The notes beneath the pieces were generated by a model, which worked only from the letters and a program-made list of their open reading frames with translations, made no database searches and was not told the origin of the DNA. Both the position numbers and the translations under genes were made by a program. From assembly GCA_010094045.1 (NCBI GenBank), contig ML986762.1, positions 5,526-69,525 of the forward strand: a DNA stretch of 64,000 nt. Direction: 5' to 3'. This DNA comes from Lojkania enalia. Taxonomy: Eukaryota; Ascomycota; Dothideomycetes; Pleosporales. Numbering within the stretch: position 1 is the stretch's first letter; each line of letters begins with the position of its first letter. Shown one piece after another: positions 1 through 11,136 of this stretch.

Positions 1-329
1 AGCAATTACTATAAGGCTAAAAAGTAGTATTAATAAAGGAAGGATTATTAAAGCTTATATTAATATTGTATAAGAGTAAGTATAGAGAAGATAAATTAGT
101 AGTATAAAGAAATAGAGGGAGTCTTAAATATTTAATAGATAGATAACTCGCGATATAATAGTACAACTGAAGCTACCTATAAATATACTATATTTATATA
201 TATTATATTTATATTATAAACTAATTAATTAAATATAATATAGTAAATTTAAAAATATAATCGTATAATAACTAATAAAATTATAGTATTTATATAGATA
301 TAAACTATTAAGAGAGTTTATAGGTAGCG
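1..329. other. Unassigned RIP-degraded AT-rich DNA
   Basis: No coding relic is recognisable. Plus-strand bases 172-183 and 317-328 form a perfect 12-bp inverted repeat (gctacctataaa / tttataggtagc) about 133 bp apart. It may mark the edge of an older insertion, because the transposase relic to its right cannot be followed past it. No target duplication or longer terminal repeat was found. Confidence 0.5.
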
Positions 330-1745
330 AGCCTAACCGTCTATGGTAAAGGATATAATAAACGATAATATACGATTAATAAGATAAAATACTAATAAAA
401 AACCGATAATCGTATCGTTTCTATTATTATATCGTTAACAACCCTGATATAGTATTAACTTAGTACCTTTTATAAGTTATAAGAATCCTTCTTATACCTC
501 TTTTAGTAATCGTATAAAGAAATTTTATATAAGTATTAATTATAACCTAAATTTATATATATTACTTAGATTTTTAGACTATTAAGAGTCTTTTTATAAA
601 AGTAGTTTTAGTAGGGTATATAATTATATATTAAAGTAATTTAATATAACCTATATGTTTAAAGGAATAATTTCTATTACTTTAAAGGCCTTTTAATAGT
701 TCTCGTATATAAATACGTTAAAAAACGCGTTCTTAAAGGCTAGAAGAAAGCCTTCTATATTAATATAGTAGACGCGTTAGCGCGCTAAGTTTTATATATA
801 CTATAAATATTTTAGCTTTAATAGTAAGAAGTAAACTATATTAAAAGGCTAAAATATATACGATAAATAAGAAGATATATAAAATATTAGGATCTTTTAT
901 ATAAGAGAGTAATTTTTAAATTCCTAGTTAAGGTAGCTTTTATAGCTGTCTAAAATAAGTAGCTTATATAACTCTACCTAATATATTTTTATATACTTAT
1001 TAAAGTACTTTAGCTATATAAGACTAAGCGTATTATTTATCTAACCGTTCTTAGAAACTGAAATTTTCCAATTATATAATATATCTACTTCTTTATATTA
1101 TATAGAGATATAGATACGTTCTTTATAGATAATAAATAGTAGGGTTATATATACAGTAGTATAGATACTTTAGATAACTATAATCTACTTATAATTATCT
1201 ACCTATATAAGAGTAGACCTTATATAATATTCTAAACCTATAATAACCTTTATAGTATTAATAATATCTATTTAAAAGCCTATCTTATTAAAATTGTAGA
1301 TATTATTATATACACTATATTTTATAATTATATCTCGTACAAGTTTAAACTATATATTAATAACCTCTAGATTCTCTTATTTTATTCTTTAGTAATCCTT
1401 TACTCAATTAAAGACTATTTTAAACTTATTTATATAAGCTATAAATCGTTTAAACTAATTCTTTCCTATAGATATTCTACTATATACGCCTAATAGTTTA
1501 TCTACTATATCTACTACTTTATATAGCCGGGGCGTAAATCCTTATAAATTAAGGTTAAGAATATATTATATAATTGTTTATTTTTCGATTACTATAAACT
1601 TTTAGCAATTTAGTTATATATAAGAGCGAAACGCGATTCTATAAAGTTTAGTAGAAAGTTGTTAATATCGTATATTAAAATCTATAGCAGTATATTATAT
1701 ACTTTTAAATTAACCTAATTTATACGCCTGTAAGGTAAGCTTAAT
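330..1745 (-). pseudogene. Transposase relic of A1 (Fot1/pogo DDE_1 type)
   Basis: Read on the minus strand from 1745 leftwards, the frame shows the Fot1/pogo transposase order. First comes the DNA-binding CENP-B-like N-terminal half (about 1700-1400). Next is the first catalytic block, where the family's F-D-E-T-G-F appears as F-N-K-I-G-F near 1275-1300. A C-terminal block around 640-760 contains the family's A-F-K-N-A-F-F and F-K-V-I-E-I-I-P stretches. The first catalytic Asp is Asn, a G-to-A change expected from RIP, and many stops sit at Gln/Trp positions. The C-terminal tail can be followed to about 420. It is not functional. Assignment rests on motif order and on similarity to copy A2 (12.9-17.2 kb). 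Confidence 0.75.
1741..1745. repeat. Target-site duplication of Gyp1, left (ttaat)
   Basis: It matches 8614-8618. Removing the element plus one copy gives aagc-ttaat-tctacc, the uninterrupted sequence found in A2 near 15835-15848. Confidence 0.9.
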
Positions 1746-2112
1746 TATAATAGCCTCTAATTAGCTAGGTACAGGATAGGGTAATAACTAAGAGTAATTA
1801 TATACTATAGGGGATTATTCTTATAGGCTTATAATAGAAGTATATAAGTAGAGTATGCGAACAATATTTAAGTTAACTATAAAGAGCTATAAAGGTTAGA
1901 GTTGTAAGGTTATTAAATATAATTTAGTTCTCTTACTATTTCTTCCTACTTAGTTACTTAGTCTACTAAGCGACTAAATATACTTAGTTACTTAGTTAAC
2001 TAAGCTGCTAAATACGTTACGTATCTTATATTAGCTTTATTCTTCTAGTTATATAGAGTCCTAGATCTTGATTGGGTCTAGTATAGGAATTCTTATAGAG
2101 ATATCTATAATA
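1746..2112 (-). repeat. Gyp1 left LTR (3' LTR of the minus-strand element)
   Basis: A 367-bp repeat matching 8247-8613 end to end apart from C/T and G/A differences. It contains a run of closely spaced cttagttac-type boxes (about 1950-2000) shared by both LTRs. The outer plus-strand end reads tataatagcc, equivalent to the right copy's tataacggcc. Confidence 0.93.
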
Positions 2113-2130
2113 CTATCTTCCCCCTCTAAA
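2113..2130 (-). other. Gyp1 polypurine tract
   Basis: Directly inside the left LTR, the minus strand reads gagggggaagatag up to the LTR edge. A G-rich tract abutting the 3' LTR is the expected primer for plus-strand DNA synthesis, and it independently fixes the minus orientation. Confidence 0.75.
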
Positions 2131-2476
2131 TTCTTAGCCCGAGAGTTTTCTATTCTAAATTAATATATAGTAGAATTAGTACGCTATTTTCGCTAAGACT
2201 ATATATATTTCTAATACCTCCCCTTTACTATTTAATTCTAAATAGATACTATTATACTAATCGTATAGACTGTTTAGATAAGACTATTATACCTTATTCC
2301 TAGTATTTCTGTAAGAGGTTAACTTATAAAGTAGATAAGAAAGAGATACCTAAAAAGTTATATTATTTAGAATACCCTTATACTAGTATATACTTATTAT
2401 ACGATGTAAATTACGATACTTAGATTACTTGTATATTATATTCTTATACTGCTAGTTCGTTCCTAATTCTTCCTAG

Positions 2477-2800
2477 TAGTAAAGCGGGATACTAAAGTTA
2501 TAAAACTAGAGAAGGAGATTTATCTAGCCTAAGAAGAGTTAGAGTAACTTTTTAATAAGGTAGCAGCAGTTTATATAAAGATTTAGCGTCTTTATAAGAT
2601 TTATAAACAAGTAAAGTATAGGTAGATAGAGGGTTATAAATATATATAGGAGCAGCTTAAAGAAGAGGAAAAGGCGGATTATAAGACGGGTCTTCTTCCT
2701 AAGGCGGAGTCGCCTCCTATAATATAGCTAATATTATTTAATCCTACTACTCTATTTTTAAGTTTTCTTTATAAATTTAGGTTTTATAATATACCTGTAA
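2477..2800 (+). pseudogene. Coiled-coil frame antisense to the 3' end of Gyp1
   Basis: Between the chromodomain and the left LTR, the plus strand (opposite to pol) carries a charged, K/E-rich frame. It begins near K-L-E-K-E-I, runs through E-Q-L-K-E-E-E-K-A-D and ends in a P-K-A-E-S-P-P segment near 2715, after which it becomes hydrophobic. Interruptions are single TAG codons at likely Gln/Trp/Arg positions. The composition suggests an alpha-helical coiled coil of about 90 residues. No function is assigned. It could be an accessory antisense gene of the element or an accidental open frame opposite a non-coding stretch. Confidence 0.4.
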
Positions 2801-5800
2801 TACTGTAGAGCTAAGGTTTTCTTCTAGTTTCTAGGTATTATTCTATAGATTTCTATATTTATCTATTTCTAACTATTTAATTAGATAGTATTATTTGCTA
2901 TTCTATATTCTATACTTTATTATTCTTTTAACTTCCTATTCCTAGTCTTCTCTATATACATCTACGTTATATACTACTAGTTTAGCGTTCTAGGGTACCT
3001 TTTCTATAAGTGCGATATAGAAGGTTAAGTGGATTTTTATAGTTGTAAGTAATTTAAGTTAATAGTTTACGGGTAATATTTATTCCTCGATTTTATATAG
3101 TCTAATTTTAATATAATCTAGTTTACTACTTAGTTGTCTACTTTAAATATTTTATTGTAGCAGCTAAACTTTTTCTCTCTTTTTAAAGTAAGATAGTTAT
3201 TTATATTTTTTATTATAGTATTTCTTTATAGTATATTATAGAAACTAGAGGTCTTTCTTTAGTAAGTTTTATATTTGTTAAATAGTCTCGACTTATTTCT
3301 ATACTTATAGTACTTATAATACTACTTTAATTAGGGTGTTATAGGTTTTTAGTTTATACCCATAGTTTGCTATAAATAGTAATACTCCGGTTATATTATA
3401 TATAGTACTATTATACGCGAGTTATACTATTAGTAGTAGTATTACCCAATTATTTTATCTATAGTTAAGGTAGTACTATAAGTATTACTCTACTATTTAA
3501 TTTATTTATTCTATCTATTTATCCGTTTATAGATAAAATACTATAGACATTTTATATTTAATTTCTAGTAAGTTTATAACTATTTACCAAAACTTTAAGG
3601 TAAACTTAGTATCTTAGTTTATAATTATCTTTTATAGTACTCTATATTATACTATAATCTATTTTAGAAAGATATTTACAACTTATTCTACTAATAATAC
3701 TTTATTATAGAGGATAAAGTAGGTGTATTTTATAAGTCTATCTACAATTGTTATAATAGAGTTGTATATTTCCCCCTTAGGGTAGTCTTTCAACTTTAGT
3801 AGTTTAACAATAAAGTCTATAGTAACTTCTATCTATAGTCTAGTAGGTGTTTCTAGGTTTTATAATAGTCTATAGGATATATATCTATTAGGTTTATTTT
3901 ATTAGCAGTCTGTATATTCTTATAATATATTCTTTACCTATTCTCTTACTTTAGGAAAGTAGAATCCTCTAAGGATTCGTTCTAGCGTTTTTTCTATTCC
4001 TTAGTATCCGTAGATAGGAGGTTTATAAAATTATCTAATAAATTCTTTTCTAATCTTAGCTGGTACGTAGATCCAGTTGTAGATATATAGTAGTCTATCT
4101 ATCTATTCTAGTTCTTATTCTTAGAGTTCTTTAGATATTCCGTTTGTTACTAATCTAATTAGAGTTATCTAGCTTACTTCTTTAGTAATAGTTGTTGCTA
4201 TAAATCTTAGGTAATTATATACTATACTTCTATCTTATTATTTTCTTAGTAGTATAGCTGTAGTTCCTTTTTCTTACTTATATTCTAGTAGTTTACTTAA
4301 TACATCTACTCTTTAGTTTTATTTTCTACTAATATAGATAATTTTAAAGTCGAATATAGCTAGTTCTTATAACTATCTAACCTATCTAGGGGTAAGAGTT
4401 TTAGTAGTAAGAAAGGTAGTAAGGTTCTTATAGTTGTAATAAACTTCGGTTTACTATTTCGCTCCTTATAAGTATATACGCCATTCTTTAAAGTATACTA
4501 TAATAGCTAGAAGTTCTTAGTTATATATATTATAATTCATCTCTACTGGTATAAGTTTTCGTAAATAGTATACTACTAGATATCGTTTTCCGTTATAAAT
4601 TTATATAAGGATTCTGGCTATTCTTATTCCTAATATATTAGTTTCTATAAGAGCTTTCTTTTCTAGATTGTAGAGTTTTAGTACTAGTTCTTATTAGAAT
4701 TGTTTCTTAACTTCTTAGAAGGCTTTTTCTTATTCGCTTCCCTATATAAAAGTAATATCTTTCCTTAATAGTTATATTAAGGGTGTAGTTATATTACTCT
4801 AATTATCTATAAAGGTTCGATAGAAGTTATAAAATCCTATAAAGGATTAGACGTTTTTAACTAACTTTAGGGTTAGCTAGTCTCTAATTACTACTAATTT
4901 GTTTAAGTCTATTTATAGTTGTTCTAGTTTAATAATAAATTCTAAGTAGTCTATTCGCGTGGTATAGAATTTATATTTTCTTACTTTAAGGTACACTTTT
5001 ACTACTTATAGTATATATAGTACTTATTTAATATATTCCTTGTATTCTTACTTTATTTTTAAATATACGAGAACGTCGTCTAAATATACTATATAGAATT
5101 GTCTAAGGTAAGATTTTAGTACCTTATCGATTTGTTTTTAAAAAGTAGCTAGTATATTAGTAAGTCTAAATAGTATAACTAAGTATTTAAAGAATCTCTT
5201 TTCGTTTTAAATACTATTTTCTATTCGTCTCCTTTTTTAATGTAGATCTAGTAGTACGTATTTTAGATGTCTAATCTTATAAAAATAGTAGCTTCCTTTA
5301 GTTAGTCTCTTAAGTTATAAATAAGTAGTAAAGGGTATTAATTCTTAATTATAATGTTGTTAAAAGTATAATAATTAATATATATTTATAGGTCTATTAT
5401 TTCTTTCTTATCTACGAAGAGTATAGGGTATACTACTAGTAAGTTTAATTCTCAGATTATTTCTTTCTTTAGATACTCGTCTATATATTATTCTAGAGCC
5501 TCTACTTCCCTTAGTATTAGGCTATATATTAGTTTATATCTAGGTTCTTTTCCTAGTTATAGTTTAATTTTATAATCGTGTTCTCTATACTTAGATAGGT
5601 ATTATAGTAGTTCTTAAAGTTATTTTATTAAGTATTAGTATTCCTTAAATATACTATATAATACGTTTCCTATTAGGAATAATTCTTTTACTACTTCTTT
5701 TACTATTACAGCGAGTTGTTTCTTAACTGGTTAGCTAGAGTTTTTAAGGACAATTCGTCCCGTTTACTAGTTTATCTAAGGATTTTCCTTTCTTAACTAT

Positions 5801-6300
5801 AAAATCTCCAGAATAATATTATAGTCGGTAATTTCTATAATTTAGAAGATTTATTCTTATTAAGTTGTTTCTAGGATTTCGAATTCTCCTAGTTCTATAA
5901 TATATATAACTTTCTTCTAGAAGTCTTTCCCTTCTATAGTTTAGATTATATAGAGTCGTTCTAGTTATACTATAAGTATTTCTTTTCTAGTAATATAGTT
6001 GCTAGCTATAAAATTCTTTATTACTCTACTATTAATAAGTATATATACTTTATAGCTGTAGTATTATCCGGGTGTTATAAGGTAGTATTCTCCTATATTT
6101 CTATATAGTTAAGTTGTCTTAGGCTAATAGGCTATTACTTCTTTTATAAATATATATTCTGGGCATTTCCGTTCTAGACATTTATACTATAGTCTTCCTC
6201 TAATATACGCTCTAGATAATAGAGGTCTAGGTTCGAGTATTATATAAATTTAGGTTTGTTTAGTAACTTCCCATCCTATTATAGCTTCTTACTTTATAGG
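2740..6300 (-). pseudogene. Gyp1 pol relic: protease, RT, RNase H, integrase, chromodomain
   Basis: Reading right to left on the minus strand there are five landmarks. A protease active-site stretch near 5980-6040 appears as I-N-S-R-V, where D-S-G-A is expected. Reverse transcriptase contains Y-I-D-D-V-L-V-Y near 5070-5090, with a typical gypsy F-I-G-F-x-N-F-Y-R-F block near 4810-4840. An RNase H region follows. The integrase core shows D-F-I-V-K-L-P-K and V-D-R-L-I-K-Y near 3720-3810. A chromodomain-like end near 2780-2960 shows Y-Y-L-I-K and E-E-N-L, with W changed to stop or Gln. RT keeps its two Asp residues; the protease Asp is lost. The frame is broken throughout by TAG/TAA. Confidence 0.85.
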
Positions 6301-6899
6301 ATTTCCCAGTACCTTATCTATATTTAGTCATCTTAGCTATACGCTTATATCTTCTTTTCTTCTTTAGTAGGCCCTATATTATCGTTTAATACACGATATC
6401 TATACTATTTTAAAGTATACTAGGTGGTGTTAGTTTATATAGGGGTTATTATCTTCTCTAACCTAGTAGTCCCATTCCTATTTATATCGTAATACCTTTA
6501 ATACCTAGTACTTTACTAGTACTTCATTTTGTAAGAAGGCTACTGCTTTTTATACTATATATACAGCCTTATCCCAATCTATTATATTAAGATATCTTTC
6601 TACTACTTTTATTATTTCTATCTATTTTTAGAAGTATAAGAAGCGGATTTCCCTAGGGTAGATGTTTTGCTATTCTTCGTAAACGTCGATAATATCTTAT
6701 TCTAGTCTATTCTTATCGTAGAATCTTATAGGTAATTCCTCTTATAGAGTAGCTATAGGAGCCGGGGTTCTCTATTTATACTTAATTATTCCTTATCAGT
6801 ATATAGAATATACTCTAAGTACTGGTTTAAGTATCGGTACTCTAGTAGTAGCTTCTTCTATTTATAATAGGGTATTTATTTCTTTATCCTTATCTAATA

Positions 6900-8230
6900 T
6901 TTCCTAAACTTCTTCTAGCTATCTTTTTATACGTTTCTACGTTGCTGTAAGTTATATTTTCTTCTAAAGCTAGTATCTTATAGCTTTTTTAAGTTGTTGG
7001 TGTATTTAATACTCGTTTTTATTATAGAAGGACTAGTATAAGGTTCCGTATTCTGTAGTTATAGCTAGTTTTTCTTTACCTACTTCCTGCGGTTTATCTT
7101 CTATAGACTGGTTTTTCTTTTCTTTCTTTTTACTTCGATATTCTTTTACTATATATCCTAGTTTCTAATAATTATAGTATTTAACGTCTTTCTTCTAAGT
7201 TTTCTTTTCTTACGTCGCCTATAACTTAAGCTTCTTTTCTCTAGTAGCGCTTAAATCTATAGGTCCGCCCGCGTTGACGGCTCTTACTAAAAAGTATACC
7301 CTTTAATAGTACGCCTACCTTTCCTTATTCTTAAACTAGTATAGTTCGTCGTCGATTCTTTTTACTAGTTAGAAGTATAACGCTAGGTCCCGAGGTTGTT
7401 CTATATATATTATTGCCCTTCTTATCTCTATTTTTAATTCTCTGCGGAACTTTACTATTATACTATAGTTGTCCTATATAACTTTGTTTAAGAGCTATTA
7501 AAAACTCGATATATATAAGGTAATAGATCCTAGTTAAACTAGGTTATAGAGTCTATCTTCTACTACTCGTACTTCGTTAATATTTCTAAATACTAGTTCG
7601 AGTTTCTATTAGAAATATACTAGACTCGCAAATATTACCTTAGTTTCGCTTTTCTAGTATTCTTCTGCGTGGTTCTTAAAATCTATTAAAAAGGACTAGA
7701 ACTAGTTAAGTAGTTTACCTGTTAGATAGGCTCCTATAAATAGTACTTTCTTATTCTTATACTAGATAATATCTAGGTTAGCGTTGATATAAATTCTTGC
7801 TGCTATTAGGAATCCTTTAAGTTTAGACCTAGTTCTATTAAACTTATTAAGTAGTACTAACTTAATTTATTACTAATAATACGTTATTAGTAGCGCTCTT
7901 TTAACTTACTTAAGTTTCTAGATAATTCCCGCGAGTCCTATTCCTTACTTACTATTAACTATTCCTTATATTCCTTTAAAGCTTTCGAGAAGGCTATTCT
8001 AAGTTTCCTTTAGGCTTCTTATCTATTTATCTACTAGAACTAGCTATTCCTATTATTATATTAATTCGTTCTAAATTCTTATAAATATAGTTGTTATATC
8101 TACCTCTGAAGAGGTAGCCTTACTAGCTAATCCCGATATTCTGCTTGCGTGAGTTTCCTATATTACTTACTAAAGGTATCTCTTTCCTTATAACTAGGGT
8201 AGTCTAACTAGTCTTACTTCTTTTAGCTTT
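6900..8230 (-). pseudogene. Gyp1 gag relic with degraded CCHC zinc knuckle
   Basis: The minus-strand frame upstream of pol contains a retrotransposon gag-like region around 7320-7500 (motif V-K-F-R-R-E-L). At about 7140-7200 lies a nucleocapsid knuckle in which the family's C-Y-N-C-x3-G-H appears as Y-Y-N-Y-x4-Y. The Cys-to-Tyr and His-to-Tyr changes are exactly the transitions RIP makes. The intact protein would package the element RNA. No start codon survives, so the 5' limit is approximate. Confidence 0.7.
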
Positions 8231-8246
8231 ACGAGGGTAGTTAAAG

Positions 8247-8613
8247 TATAACGGCCTCTAATTAGCTAGATATAGGATAGGGTAATAACTAAGAGTAATT
8301 ACATACTATAGGGGAATATTCTTATAGGCTTATAATAGAAGTATACAAGTAGAATATACGAAGAATATTTAAGTTAACTATAAAGAGCTATAAAGGTTAG
8401 AGTTGTAAGGTTGTTAAATACAATTTAGTTCCCTTACTATTTCTTCCTACTTAGTTACTTAGTCTACTAAGCGACTAAGTATACTTAGTTACTTAGTTAA
8501 CTAAGCTGCTAAGCGCGTTACGTATCTTATATTAGCCTTATTCTTCTAGCTATATAGAGTCCTAGATCTCGATTGGGTCTAGTATAGGAATTTCTATAGA
8601 GGTATCTATAATA
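8247..8613 (-). repeat. Gyp1 right LTR (5' LTR of the minus-strand element)
   Basis: A 367-bp partner of 1746-2112. It keeps more C and G (for example cggcctctaa against tagcctctaa), so the two LTRs were mutated independently. In the element's own direction it begins tattatagat, where TGTTATAGAT is expected. Confidence 0.93.
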
Positions 8614-8618
8614 TTAAT
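8614..8618. repeat. Target-site duplication of Gyp1, right (ttaat)
   Basis: Right-hand partner of 1741-1745. The following sequence tctaccttttt continues element A1. Confidence 0.9.
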
Positions 8619-8746
8619 TCTACCTTTTTATTAAATTAATAGAAGGTTGTATTATAGATTTATTATAGTTCGTACGTAGTATTTATAATACTAAGAAAAA
8701 AATGGCCGCTTTAATAGTTTAGCCGCTTTAATAGTAGAATACGTTA

Positions 8747-9436
8747 TATTTAGTAAGGTAAATTTAAAAAGGTTTAAGAGTATTTAAAAAGTTTCTTACT
8801 AGAAGAGTTATAAAAGTTTCTTAATATATTATTAGTACTTATTTAGTAGTTTATAAAAGTTAATTAGAACTAATAATTTTCTATTATATTAAATATATAA
8901 TCTTCTCTTATAAAATTGTAATTTTTTTTAAGAGTTAGTTTACTCTAATTTCCCTCTAAATTAGATAGATTCTTTACTATAAGTTTTATAAAAAGGGGTC
9001 CACCTATTATAGGTCCTCCTATAGGAGGTAATAGTTGTTCTATATACGTAGATAGAAGCTTTTTCTTACTATAACTTATATATAAATTAGTTCTATTATA
9101 AGAATTAGAAGGTAAATTATAGTTAAATATTAGTAGTTACTTCTAATTCTAATAGGTTATTAGTAGTCTCTAAGTTTCTACCTTAATATACTCTATATAG
9201 CTTTTCTAAAGTTAATCTTAATTTTAGGAAATAGGAAATTCTAAACCTAAAGACTTTAATTAATAGAAGGTTTCTAAAATCTTATCTAAATAACTAAATA
9301 ATTTAATATAATAGTATATAAATATTATAATCTAAACTAAATTAGATATATTTTAAACTTAAATATAGTTAAATAAATAATCGATATAATATTATTAAAG
9401 AGGCTATTATTAATAGTATTAAGTTTTTCTATATAA
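8747..9436. other. Unassigned AT-rich DNA
   Basis: No coding relic or paired repeat was recognised. It contains a perfect 14-bp palindrome cctcctataggagg at 9015-9028 and several short homopolymer runs. The sequence is as CA/TG-poor as its surroundings. Confidence 0.5.
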
Positions 9437-9718
9437 TATAATAGTATTGATAAAATAATAGGTCTAAATATAGTATAAATCTACTTAAAGGTATATAAGA
9501 GTATATAGAGGTTTAAGAACCTAAGAATTCTATTAATATTTATAGGCCTTATATAAAAAGATATAGAAAAACTACTAAACTACTTATAAAGAAGTATACA
9601 ACTATATATAGATAGGAAAAGAGGCGGAACTAGGGGTAAAATAAGATAAGTAGAAAGCTTTAAGATAAGATTATATATAAAGCTTTTTATAGAACAATTT
9701 TTTCGCATTATTATATTA
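9437..9718 (-). repeat. Solo LTR of the M gypsy family
   Basis: A 282-bp sequence that aligns over its whole length with the LTR of element M (57621-57902, also 282 bp), differing mainly by C-to-T and G-to-A. No internal retrotransposon sequence flanks it on either side, so it is read as a solo LTR left by LTR-LTR recombination. The flanking pentamers (tataa and actag) do not match, so a target duplication is not visible; truncation or rearrangement at one side is possible. Confidence 0.75.
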
Positions 9719-9885
9719 ACTAGTATTAGATTTATTAATTATTAACTAATTATAAGTTTCTATTCTACTACTTTTTAATATAACTAGTACTAGTATATAT
9801 CTAGATAATAAAGTTTAGTATTAAAATATTTAGATAATTTATTAATAACATCTATTATTTATTAATTATTATAAAATAGTATTAA
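9719..9885. other. Unassigned AT-rich spacer
   Basis: A short spacer between the solo LTR and transposon B. Nothing is recognisable beyond repeated actagta motifs. Confidence 0.5.
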
Positions 9886-11136
9886 TATAAAGTATAATTA
9901 AATAAGCTACTCTATTGAGTAAGCTAAAATTTCTTAGTAGCAAATATAATAACTATACTATATAATACCTTAACACCTATAAAGAAATAATATTTAGTAA
10001 GAAGATAGAATTAAGCTTACTCTTTAAGTATATAAAACTAGCTAATTTTAAAACTTATAAGCTACTACTAATATATTTAATATATCGCGACTAACTTTCT
10101 AATAGAGATATAAAAGAACTCTTATATATACTAATTACTATATAAATTACTAAAAGTTAACTATAACTAAAGAGTAGATAATTATATAATATATCTTTAA
10201 CTTAGATTTATAAGGATTTATACTCCAGCTATATAAGATAGTAGATATAGTAGATAAACTGTTAGCTATATGTAGTAAAAAGCTAGTAGATAAGAATTAG
10301 GCTAAAAGATTTATAACGTATATAAACGAGCTTAAAATAGCGTTTAATTAGGTAAAGATCTACTAGAAAATATAGTAAGAGAATCTTAAAGTTATTAGTA
10401 TATAGTTTAAGCTTATTAAAGAGATAAAAGCTATATATAGTATCTATAATAAAGATATATATAACTTTAATAAGATTAGCTTCTAGATAAATATAATTAG
10501 GTCTATAAAAGTTATTATAAACTTAGAAAGATATATAAAACCTAATTTTATATAGTTAGATAATTAGGAGTAGATTATTATTATCTAGAGTATCTACATA
10601 GTAGGGTATATAATTCTACCTTTTATTATCTATAAAGGGTATATCTATATCTCTACTTAATATAAGAAGATAAATATACTATATAATTAGAAGCTTTTAG
10701 TATCTAAAAATAGCTGGACGAATAATATACTTAGTTTTAAGTAGTTAAAGTATTTTAATACTTATATAAAGGCGCGTTAAGTAGAAATATATTAGCTACT
10801 AATTCTAGATAGTTATAAAAGCTATCTTAACTAGAATTTTAAGAACTACTACTTTAAAAATAAAATTCTTATCTTCTATATACTAGCCTATTTATTATAT
10901 ATCCTCTAACTACTTAATATAGTTTACTTTAGGCCTTTCAAATAGAAGTACTATTAACGTATATAAGACTTAGTATACTAATATATCTTCTATATTAATA
11001 AGAAAGGTTTTCTACTAACTTTTAGAAACACGTTTTTAATATATTTATATATAATAACTATTAAAAAGCTTTTAAAGTATTAGATTTAATCTCTTTAAAT
11101 ATATAGGTAGTATTTAAATACTTTAAAGTACGACTA
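9886..11136 (+). mobile_element. Fot1/pogo-type transposon B, 3' end replaced by C
   Basis: A plus-strand transposase relic preceded by a TIR-like start, in which a unit beginning taagctactctattgag (near 9902) is followed 17 bp later by taagctaaaat. The transposase runs to about 11130 and stops abruptly at the TA before element C. No right TIR was found. The protein is closest, within this window, to that of A1 and A2 (shared F-K-V-hydrophobic tail). The exact left boundary is uncertain. Confidence 0.6.
10150..11130 (+). pseudogene. Transposase relic of B
   Basis: The plus-strand frame shows Fot1/pogo landmarks. There is a CENP-B-like DNA-binding region (about 10180-10400). The first DDE block reads Y-N-F-N-K-I-S-F near 10455-10480, with Asp and Glu both changed. 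The second block is near 10790-10820 (L-I-L-D-S-Y, Asp kept). A C-terminal Y-Q-K-A-F-K-V block lies near 11050-11080. Numerous TAG/TAA codons interrupt it. It is non-functional and cut off at its 3' end by C. Confidence 0.7.

Larger units (their letters stand above)
1746..8613 (-). mobile_element. Ty3/gypsy chromovirus-like LTR retrotransposon Gyp1
   Basis: A full-length 6868-bp element with two 367-bp LTRs (1746-2112 and 8247-8613) and a 5-bp target duplication ttaat (1741-1745, 8614-8618), inserted into A1. Orientation is minus: a purine-rich tract reads into the left LTR on that strand, and gag, protease, RT, integrase and chromodomain follow one another from right to left. LTR ends read ta...ta on the plus strand where tg...ca is expected, as RIP would produce. 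All coding parts are interrupted by stops, so it is dead. Its insertion postdates A1. Confidence 0.92.
330..8744 (-). mobile_element. Fot1/pogo-type DNA transposon A1, split by Gyp1
   Basis: A minus-strand DDE transposon relic whose transposase end lies at 330-1745 and whose 5' TIR lies at 8614-8744, separated by the gypsy element Gyp1. Joining the sequence outside the gypsy target duplication restores the same order seen uninterrupted in copy A2 (aagcttaattctacctt). The right end is gaatacgt followed by TA (8745-8746), the usual target dinucleotide of this superfamily. The TIR carries two 17-bp direct repeats (8705-8721, 8722-8738). The matching left TIR is absent, so the copy is truncated on that side; the left limit is approximate. 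Confidence 0.7.

Noticed and set aside
9015..9028. Perfect palindrome cctcctataggagg as a terminator or regulatory hairpin
   Set aside because: An isolated 14-bp palindrome in unassigned AT-rich DNA. There is no gene upstream, and such palindromes are expected by chance in low-complexity sequence.
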